Under the pieces are notes generated by a model. The model searched no databases and was not told the DNA's origin. It saw nothing but the letters and a program-made list of their open reading frames with translations. A stretch of DNA of 64,000 nucleotides. Source: Ridgeia piscesae (lineage: Eukaryota > Annelida > Polychaeta > Sabellida > Siboglinidae). Position numbers and translations under genes: made by a program. Location: positions 262,501-326,500 of the forward strand of contig JAODUO010000960.1 of assembly GCA_025642075.2 (NCBI GenBank). Reading direction: 5' to 3'. The first letter of the stretch is position 1; every line of letters starts with the position of its first letter. This document shows, one piece after another, positions 12,001 through 23,727 of this stretch.

Positions 12001-15000
12001 CCTTTGCGCATTTGAAAAAGATGTCAGGTCGTTTGGACAGATTATCTGTCCCTTCAACTACTGATCCATTGAAATTTGCTTCAGACTTAAATTTGTTTTA
12101 TAACAGATTTGACAGCCATGCTTTTTCTATTGAGTGTGAGTCGCTCCTAGCTGCTGGCCCTTTACCCGTACCAGGTGATATTGACATTTCTACCGTGGAT
12201 GTCACAAATCAATTCAAAAAGTGTAAGGCTAATAAAGCTCCTGGTCCAGATGGCATTCCAGGCCGCTTACTTAAAGAGTGTGCAATTGAGTTAGGTCCGG
12301 TATTTCAGCCACTGTTTAAACAGTCTGTGGATATAGTGATTCCAACCATCTGAAAACGTCTGTAGTGGTACCCGTCCCCAAAATGTCATCACCGTCAGAG
12401 TTAAACCACCAGACCTGTGGCCCTAACGTCCATCGTCATGAAATGTTTTGAAAGACTGATTTTGTCTCACATTTTCCCACATGTTCAATCTCAACTGGAC
12501 CTATATCAATTCGCTTACCGTTCCAGAAGAGGCACTGACGATGCAATAGCTTGCCTTTTACACAAACTATTTGAACACATGGAGACAGCTGGCAACTATG
12601 CTCGAATCTTATTTATAGATTTCAGTTCAGCATTTAACACAATACAAAGGCATGTCATGATTGATAAACTACAGAAACAAGAAGTTCCAGCCGCACTTGT
12701 TCACTGGGTTTTCAATTTCTTAAGTAATCGCCCGCAGTGTGTTCGAGTGGGTGACATAAAGTCACCAGTGCTTGTTAGCAATAATTGAGCCGCCTCAGGG
12801 TTGTGTACTGAGTCCATTTTTGTACACCTTGTATACAAATGACTGTCGTAGTGTTGACTCATCTACCCAATTTGTGAGGTTTTCTGATTATACAGCCATG
12901 CTCGCTCTTTTGAATGATTTTGCCTCATACCAGTCATATCTTTCTTCAGTGGTACGTTTCTCCAGTTGGGGCAGTAACAATTTTCTGCATCTGAATGTTT
13001 CCCAAACGAAAGAAATGTGCATCGACTTCGTAATAGAGAACTGTCATTAGTCCCATTGTCATCAACGGGGTGAACATGTGGAACAGGTTGATTCATTTAA
13101 ATACCGGTGTTGTATTAGATGAAAAATTGTCATTTACAGATCACTGTTACAGCCGTGCAAAAGAAGTCTCAGCAGCGACTGCACGTTCTTCTGCGCCTTT
13201 ACCGTAGCATAATTGATCACTCTTAACACGGCTCTCTTTACCGTATAATAATTATTTCTGACACCTACTGCACCATTTGTTACTACCCTGCCTTCTGTGA
13301 AAAACCGTAACAGGTTTCTGAAAATCTCCATATGTTTCTGCCAAGATCATTGGTTTATCTACACCAAAGCTTCTCACAAATAATCGACCATGCAATTTTG
13401 AAGAAAGCTCGAGCTGTCGCTGCTGAGTCTGATCACCCGCTCTCTACGTTCTTCCATGTACTTCCGTCTCAAAGGAGATACCGTTGTATAAAATGTAAAA
13501 CATGTCGCTATAGCAGGAGTTTTGTGCCGGTGGCCATTAGAATGTTGAATGCTAAATGAGTCATATTGATGTCACCCGATTGAATTTTTCTTGCAGTGTA
13601 TACATCTGGAAATTCATTTGTATTGTTGAGACCATCCCATATATTTTAGATGTGATCATGAGTTGTAAAATGCATATCCTTTTTAAGGACAATAAAGTAA
13701 AGTGAAGGGAATTCATGTGTTCATTCATGTGTTCATTTATGTGTTCATTTATGTGTTCATTTATGTGTTCATTTATGTGTTCATGCATGTGTTCATTTAC
13801 GTGTTCATTCGTGTGTTCATTTATGTGTTCATTCATGTGTTCATTCATGTGTTCATTTACGTGTTCATTCATGTGTTCATTTATGCGTTCATTTATGTGT
13901 TTGCGTGTGCACGTGTTTGCGTGTGCATGTGTTTGCGTGTGCACGTGTTTGCGTGTGCATGTGTTTGCGTGTGCACGTGTTCATGTGGTATGTGTTCGTG
14001 CAGATGCTCGTGTGGAATGAGTTCTCACTGACCACAGGACCTTGAGCCCAGCAATTGTGGCGATCGCCGGCAGAATGACGTCGACGTCGTCCTTGCGGAG
14101 GTCACACTGGTGTAGGCTAGCGGGAAAATTAGCGGGAAAATTGGTGGATGTAGAGGTTTGAAAATTGGTGGTGTATAAAATCTGAAAAACAAGCGGAAAT
14201 ATTGATTGATAAGTATTATTCTTGTGTTAAGGTTATTCATAAAGTGGTACTGGACATATATTGAGTAGTAGTTTTGGTTAAAGTTTGTTAGTTAACAGTA
14301 TTTTTGAACAGATTAGTATAGTGGGTGATAAAAGGGTAATCTAGGCTTCGACAAATTGTAAACAAGATTGAGCAAATTTCTTTATTTGATATATTATATA
14401 AGAGATAAAGCAATAAGAGAAACAACTACATATAAGATAAAACTGTGTATAGGTATCATTGTTATTAAAAATAAACAAGCGTTTTAGTAGAAACCCTTGT
14501 TTGTTTATAGAAATCAATGCTTCCATGAAACGGTACCAGTATTGGTGGATCAACTGTTGTTCATGGTAGTATAGGTAGTAAGTTGTTTATAAAATAAAGT
14601 GTGCTGCAGTTGCTGGACAATGTGTTAGCCCTTTTAAAGACCAAGTTGGTTTAAACTAAGAGTTGATTTGACAAATCGTAATAGGCACCTGGCAAGCGGC
14701 AAGTAAAGGCCTTCCTTACTGGTGTGTAACCACTGCCACAGCTTGGTGGATTTTGCCGTATCGGGGTGAGGAAAAACTTGGTCAGAGACAACGGATGGAA
14801 GGTTTGTTGGTTCGTGTCACACGAAAGGTGTTGGAAAGTGGACTGTCTGACACTGACAGTAGCTAGGTTAACGGATATTGTGAAGGGATGCAGAGTGTAG
14901 AGGGAGGGTGATTGCAAGGACAACAATGGAGAAAGAACAACAGGAAACACGACATACGTGCAGGAAGGTGACAGGGGAGAAAGTGACAGAGAAGGAGGAG

Positions 15001-18000
15001 AATAAGGGGACAGGAAATGAGAGAAGTAGATGCGACAGGAAGTAAGACGAATGGAAGAAGGGAAGTGAGAGGTGATGTGACCAAACAGAAAGTAACAAGG
15101 AGGATGACAGGAAGAAAAGAGAACTGGAAAGAAAGGAACAACAGAGACAAGGCAGGGGGAAAAGTCAGCAAACAGGGAGATGTAAAACGGAGGACTCTGA
15201 AGCAGTGATCGAGAGGGCATTGAGAACAGAAAGGGTATTTATGGGAGACCCATTTTGCGAAAGACAGAAGCAAAGGAAAAGACGTTGTTGTTTGTCTTCC
15301 AGGGAGAGCATGAGACTGAACGGGTAGAGAACGTATTGGGGCAAGGGGCCAAGGGGGTCTATATTAGGTACATGTAGGGACGAACAATGCAGACAGGGAT
15401 GGAATAACAGGATAGTAAAGAGACACAGAGAGTTGATAGATCATGACGAGAGTTGAACAGATCATACTCTCAGGAATCTTGCCAAAGATGAGGGGAAGGG
15501 GAACAACATTTAGAAATTGCAAGAGGATGGCAATTAACGGACTATTAGAGCAGATGTGTGAAGAAGAAGAGTTGGATTTGTAGATTTGTGGGGATATTTT
15601 GTTGGTAAAGAAGACATGTTTATGAGATGGCCTCCATCTAAGCGGAAAGGGCGCAGCAGTGTTCTCCGAGAACCTTCTTCGATCGATGAATAATGGAACA
15701 GGTTGCAACTTTTTAAACTAGTTTCGCAGGGGGGATACACAGAGAAGCCAAACACTAGAGGCATAGATACAGATAGCAAAAAGACATCAGCAAAGAACAG
15801 CTGGAAAGCCCTACAGAATTTGTTATAAATGTGTTTGTTTAAATGCAAGGAGCATAGTAAACAAAAAGAAATGAACTAAGCATTATGGTAGAAGATATTG
15901 GCCCTCACATAATAGGTATAACTGAATCTTGAGCCACACCTGATATATCAGATGCCGAATAGAATGACAGGGTATGTAATGTTTATGAAAGATAAGAAGA
16001 GGAGGTGGAGTTATTTTATATATTAAAGAATCAATCCAGGCTTTGAAATAAAATTAGAAAAGAAGCAGAATGTGAAGAGGCTGTCTGTAACATAGTTACA
16101 GGAGTCAACATTAACTGTTGGGTTAGTGTATCGGAGTCCAAACATAAGCATGGGAAGAGAATGAAAATACATAACGCTATCAAAGAAGTGAGTAAACAGG
16201 ACTGTATTATTATGGGGGATTTTAACCATGGGCATATACAGTGGACATCTCTACAGAGTACCGGAGAGAGGATCAAGAGTTTTTAAATTTAGTACAAGAT
16301 AGTTTCCTTTCTCAACATGTGTTAGAAGCAACCAGGGGCGAGAACGTGTTAGACATAGTATTGAGCTCACTGAAGGAATTTGTTGATAATGTCAAGATAT
16401 GTGAGCCACTGGCGTGTAGTGATCACAACCAGATATCATCAAAGTAAAGGGAGAAACGGAATAGAAAAATAAGGCACAAGAAAATTTAAATTTGTGTTTA
16501 TGTTCAGTGTTCGCAATTTATCGCACAACTCGTTCTTATCTAAAGACAGCAACAGAATGCTGGAATATTTTAAAGAGTGAAATTGACTGCGTCGTTGACA
16601 AATTTGTCCCCATGACAAAACAGGGGAAACGGTCAAAGAAGAAACACTTATCGAAGGAAGCCATTAGAAAAATCAAGTACAAGCAAATGATGTGGAAGAC
16701 ATATAGACATACCGGAAGTGAAGAAGACTATAGCATGTATAAAGAAGCACTTAATCAAGCTACAGCTGAAATTAGAAATTCAAAGAGAAGCTACGAACAA
16801 AAAATAGCTTTTAATATAAAACATGACAGCAAGAGTTTTTATGCGTATGTTCGAAGTAAACAGAAAGTTCAGGATAAGGTCGATCCTCTAGAAGGTAGTG
16901 ATGGAAACATAATAATAGAGGGGTGATTCTTAATGGCAGAAAACCTAAATGAGTACTTTAGTTCGGTGTTTACCAGGGAAGATATTAGTATATTACCAGT
17001 ACTTGAGACTAAGTTCGAAGTGAGAGAGTTTGTGACTATTTAGGACAACCAATTTAACCAACAAATGAGGTAGTAGTTAAAATAAGAGATATGAAGGAAA
17101 ATAAATCACCTGGAGTGGATGGGATTCCTCCCAAATTACTATTGGAAATTGTAGAACAAATCAGCATACCGCTTGCAACAATGTTCAATTTGTCATTAGA
17201 GGAGGGAATGGTTCCGTTAGAATGGAAAGAAGCAAACATTATACCATTATTTAAAAAAAGGTTCGAGAAACAAGTCAGAGAACTATAGACCATTGAGTTT
17301 AACATCGGTGATTTGCAAACTATTAGAAAGACTAATTAAAGATCACCTGGTTGATTTTCTTGTTAAAAATAAATTGATAAACCCATCTAAACATGGGTTT
17401 TTAAAAGCGAGGTCATGCTTAACAAATATGTTATGTTTTTTGAAGATGTCACAACAAAGTGGCTAGATGAGGGATCACCAGTAGATATAATCTACTTAGA
17501 TTTTAAAAAGCCTTTGACAAAGTGCCACACCAAAGACTACTACTTAAACTAAAGGCCCATGGCATAGGAAATAACTATCAACTGGATAGAAAATGGCTTA
17601 TTGATAGGAAGACAAAGAGTAGTAGTTGATGGGGAGGTTTCAAACTGGAAAGCGGTTTTGGGTGGAGTACCGCAGGGATCAGTAATAACTCATTTTATTC
17701 TTAATGATATATCAATGATTTGATGATGACATAACAAGCAAGGTGTTGAAGTTTATAGACGATACAAAAGGGTTTAGGAAAATTAAAAGTGATGGAGATA
17801 GACAGCAGCATGATGGATCTTAATAAGTTGATAGACTGGTCTGAGAAGAAGAAATGCTGTTTACTTTTGAAAGGTAAGTGCCTTTCACACAGGACAGGGA
17901 ATGGGAAGATACACAATATACAACAAGATACTGTACTAAATACTACCTAAAGAAAAAGGACTTAGGGGTTAACTATTGGGGTTGGATACGCTTAGTGTAT

Positions 18001-21000
18001 CAGACAGTGAAATTGCAGAGATGGAACCACCTGGATTAATTAGGGCGAAACATAGTACACAAGAAAAGAACTAATAATACCACACTCTAAAAACAATAGT
18101 TAGGCCTCACTTAGAATATTGTATACAAGCATGGAGGCCATATCGCAAGAAGGATATTGATATGCTAGAAAGAGTACAAAGGAGAGCAACCAAAATGATA
18201 CCAAAACTCAGGAATATTAGTTATGAAATGCGTCTAAAAGAATGTGGTTTAACAACACTAGAAACCAGAAGATTGAGAGGAGATCAGATTGAGGTGTTTA
18301 AAATATTGAATGGATATGAAAATATTGACAGAAATATTTTCACAGTCAAGGAAGAGAGAAGGACTAGAGGACATGGAGTTACATTAGCAAAGAAGCAGTG
18401 TAGACTAGATATTAGAAAATTTTCATTTTCACAAAGAACAGTAAACGAATGGAACAGATTATCAGCTGCTTGTGTCGGTGCTAGTAGTGTTAATATATTT
18501 AAAAATAAAATCGACATATACCTAAGAAGGGCGGGGTATACTTAGATAGATAGGTTGGACTCTCGATAAGCCAAATGGCTTCCTAGTCCACCTGCCATCT
18601 AGAGTTGAATCTCTAGGTGGCAATCTTGTTAAATCTTGTTAAAGGCTGTTTAAATAACAAACACACTTGTTTACACACGTTACAACACTCACGTGTAAAC
18701 ACAGTCACATACACAATGTCAACATGTCACGACATTTGTCACGATTTACACCATCGTCTAAACATTGCTTAATAATTGCATTTATTTGTGCGTAGTTGTG
18801 GGCTAACGAGACTCTGACTGGGGGAAGTAACTCCCAAAGTTAACCCTAAATTCAATAATTGTTGTTGAAACTGAATGCATGAGTTCACCTGCACCTGCTG
18901 GAAGCGGTTATGATCAGACGACGCTGTATATACCTGAAGACATCTTCCGTTAACACGCGAGAGACATTGTCACTTCGCTGTCTAGTGCACTCACCTTAAT
19001 TTCTTCAGCCAGGTTGCTTGGCGGAGACACTCCGCCAGTGCAGCGGACGACGCCGCGCCGGTGAGGTTGTTGTGGTCCAGGCTGTGGGCATGAAACAAAC
19101 TGTCAACACCAGGTCGATGTGTCACATGTCACTTCTCAACATCAACTTGTGATAATTAATTGTTACTATCATAATTACTGTTTACTGGTTTCTGAACACA
19201 GACAGTTATTCCATAATCGATCACAACTACATTATTATAACCATGAAGGAAGACTTACCTTGAATAAAGGATACTTAAAATAGATATGGCAATTACATAT
19301 CAAACTATGTTCCCAACACATTAGACAAACTACTAAACATTTTACCCATCACAAACTATTCCCACCAGGTAAATAAATGAGTTTAGAAACAATGATCAGA
19401 TCACACCCACATAGCGCGATATCGTAACTTGTAATAAACGACACGAGGTTGACGCGGTGCTCCGTCGCTACTCAATGTCTGTCGCCTACACAAGTTGCAT
19501 GTTTTTACCGCTAACGACGAGTGAAACATTCCCGGGTCGAGTCGGGTCGTTTGGTGCAACGTGCGACGGACACACTTTGTGATTTAATTAAACCTTCTCT
19601 GGCGTCACCCAAAACTTCCTTATGACACTATTAATAGCTTCTCGAACGGGACGCGTGTCAAATTAAAAATAGCACTTATTAAATAAAGCAAATTCATTGA
19701 CGTTTTACGAGAAACTATTCATTAAAGAATGTCAATTAAAATACCACTTGGTTGTATGTAAGGCTTAGATATTAGTACTGGAGCCACTCAACGTGTGTTT
19801 TTAACAACAACTCAAATAATTCCTTTATATATTAATAGCCGCTATGCATAAATCGTGTTGCAAATTAGTTTCACAAAACTGTGTTTTCTGTGCACTTGGA
19901 TATGACAGTACTATGTTTGACTTGTTTGAATCATGCATGGTTCTTTTCAAGATTTATGCATATTTCTAGACTGTTTTTTAAATATGTTGGTTTAGTTAGA
20001 ATAAAACCCTCATATGGATATTGTAATAATAAAAACCAGCATTGTCAGATGAGTTAATTTCCGATAGTGATATAAAACTGGAACAATTATAAACTTGACA
20101 TGACAATAGCCAAATAGCAATACGCAATCCGATTTTATTTTAGCGGGAAAATAAACGCATTATATTCTTCGAATATTTTAGAACTGTTCGTAATAATTTC
20201 GTTTCATATCACATGATACATTGTGTAAATGTTTGTTATTATTTTTATTACCTTACCTTATCATCGAAATTATACAATTTTACTACACCTGAAGCATTGC
20301 TACTGCTAAGGAAGACGGCTTGATAATTAGCAGACGACATCGGCAACGCTACTGTGTTGCCACCTGGCGAAGTTCTTGAATTAATTTGATCTCCGTGTCA
20401 TTCGCTACGTGTCGCTGGCGTGCATGAAAACAGCAGCATTTGCGTTTCAGGCAATTAACTAGGTTTCGGAGCATTTGTTTTAGAATATTCGTGTTTTTAC
20501 TTTGATTAATATTGGAGATTTTCATAATTCGAGAGGGGGAGTGGTAGACTTTTTCTGTTTGACGGGTTTTGGAGAATATATTCCTGTTTCGAGGCTGAAA
20601 TAATCGCAGACTTTTGTGGTTTGAATGGGGTAAGATTAGATCTTTCGTTGCGCTATATACTTTCCACAATCACAATTCATGTTTTGAACGTCAGAATATT
20701 TCCACGATAATACGATGTCGTTTTGAAGTGGAAGGAACCAATAGACGTGGCATTTTGTCATCTTCATCACAGTCATCATTATCGTCACAATAATCAGTCA
20801 GTCAGTCAGTCAGTCAGTCAGTCAGTCAGTCAGTCAGTCAGTCAGTCAGTCAGTCAGTCAGTCAACCAGTCAACCAGTCAACCAGTCAACCAGTCAACCA
20901 GTCAACCAATCAACCAATCAACCAATCAACCAAGCAAACAATCAATCAGTCAGTCAGTCAGACAGTCAGTCAGTCAGACAGTCAGTCAGTCAGTCAATTT

Positions 21001-23632
21001 TATTTTAATACTACATATCTCTACAAAGTAGATTGAGGGGTACTTACTTGTTACGAATGTTAAAAATACATCACAATGTTGTGCGTGTATTACACATCAT
21101 CAGTATATTAAAAGTACACACTATCATCGTCGCCATCGTCATGTTTGAAATATAATCGTTTAAAAATTGTCGTTGTCATAGTTTGGTAGTCGTCATCACC
21201 AAACATTGGCATACCTTAGATATGTAATTCCACGCGCTGCACCGGACTCCAGGATGTACTTCAGAGCAGGCAGGTCATCCGGGCTCACGGCGTAGGCCAG
21301 ATCCAATTCTCCGTCCTCTCCGACGAATAGGCCGGCCACGGATCGCCACAGCTGCGGCTGCTTCAGTTGCTTCAGGAACTTGAACACTTCAACGCATCGC
21401 TTGCTCTTGTCCTCTTCTGTGTCCTCTGTCGTATTTGAAACAATTAATTTACCAACATAATAATGTAATCTTACATGTCTATGCCTGATCAAATTTATCA
21501 GGTATAGACATGTAAGATTACATCGTTTAATGTGATTGTGATATCGACAATTACTAGCAGGTGAATTTATGTCACGATAGAGCACAGTCCATTTAAGGAT
21601 TGACCAAACAGTCAGATTCGTATTAATCAGAAACAATTCGCATACAATTTTATGATATTTCCCGGGAATACTAAATAGCATGATTATTCCAAAGACGCCA
21701 ATCTAATCAAAGGTTGACACTAATAAAAATTATTTTTTATTAAAAAAATTGCATTAAAACTCGCATTACGGTCATTTAGGTAAATATTTTGTTTTAAATT
21801 ATAAATTGTTTTTGTGAAATATGTTTAAACAAGAACAATTACATCGTGTTAGCTCATCATATCGAGTTCCGAAAGTGTTGTGGTTCTAACGTAAGACGTA
21901 TGTCTTCTTCTGTCTAAATCACCATTTGGGGTCATTACATCTAGCTAGAAGAATAGGGTTGCTCGTTTCGTCACAGTATTATTAAAATGTCAACAGCATA
22001 ATAATATTCATGAAAACGATTCATTCCCTGTAAATAACACAGATTTATTTCGTTTGTTCTGACGGTGTATACTAAACATATTAAACTCTCAGATTACTTC
22101 GTACTAAATTTAGTGCCTTCTAAATTAGCAAAGAAACATATATGATAATCTTGCATTCTTAAGAAAAGAGTCACGGAATACCTATAGTTGCGTTCCACTT
22201 ATTTTATATTATTATTTTGTATAATTCCATCTACATCTGCGTTCTACTAAAACAGTTAACAGAAATCCGGAAAGATGGTATAATATATTACAAAACATAG
22301 TAGTGTCCGATCTTTCTCCTAGATACGCCTCTGTGTCACAACATGTTTAGGTTACCTGACCCTCTCGGAGGACATGCCAACTGTCGCACTTGTTCTTCTT
22401 CCTTGGCACGCTGTGACGCCCGCACTCGGTCGCTTTCTGAAACAAACACACGCTGCATGTCGTCGGTCTTACGCGACGAATATTCTCTACCGCCACCTGT
22501 TCCGTACATAGCATTTGAAATGTTGCTGTTGTGTCAGTAATGTCAGCTAATTTCTCCAGAAAGAGAAACTGGTCTGAACGCATATTCTGAGCTATTAATG
22601 TTAATGTAAACACCATAAACTGACGTCACATAACATTATACACACACGTCATTGTCTTATACTCTGTTTCTAAATTAATTACACATTGATATTGTACTGG
22701 GTTTGAAACAAGCATTTTGGCATTCTTAATCAATTATGACACATACTGATATCTAAATCGTAACTGAAAGTATCACGGTTGCAACTAAACCGTTGGTGCT
22801 CATTGCAATATCCATATGCTTCCTGGACGTATGGCAGATTTATTGATGCATTCAAAACAGTCCCACATCTTATCTTAGCAGACACACTTACCGGCTCTGA
22901 CCATACCCCTTGGTTCCACTACCTCTAGCTAAAAGTACTGCGTTGATCGTTTCTGTCCTAGTATTATTAAAATGTCAACAGTATAATAATATTCACGAAA
23001 GAATAAAAATGATTTCCTGTAAATAACACAAATTTATTTCGTTTGTTCGGACGGTGTATATTAAATTTAATAAACTCTCAGATTACTTCGTATTAAATGT
23101 AGTGCCTTCGAAATTAGCAAAGTAACATATATGATAATATAGCATTCTTAAGAAAAGAGTCGCCTCGAAGTCGTAGAGTGTCTGTAGTTGGGTTCACTTT
23201 ATTATTATTATGTTGTATATTCAATCTACATCTGCGTTCTACTAAAACTATTAAACAGAAATTCGGAAAGATGTTATAGCATATTTCAAAAGATAGTAGT
23301 GTCCGATCTTTCTCCTAGATCCACCACTGTGTCACAACATGTTTGGGTTACCTGACGGAGGACTTGCCAACTTTCGTATTCGATCCTCAATCGCGGCACG
23401 CTGTGACGCCCGCACTCGGTCGCTCTCTGAAACAAACACACGCTGCATGTCGTCGGTCTCACGCGACGAATATTCTCTACCGCCACCTGTTCCGTACATA
23501 GCATTTGAAATGTTGCTGTTGTGTCAGTAATGTCAGCTAGTTTCTTATTTGATCATCACTAAACAGAAACTGGTCTGAACGCATATTTTGAGCTATTGAG
23601 GTTAATGTATACACCATAAACTTAATACATAT

Positions 23633-23727
<95 letters not shown>

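Noticed and set aside
14651..15273. Ser/Leu/Phe-rich minus-strand frames of 136-189 codons
   Set aside because: They are the antisense of the purine-rich ORF1 region of the CR1 LINE.
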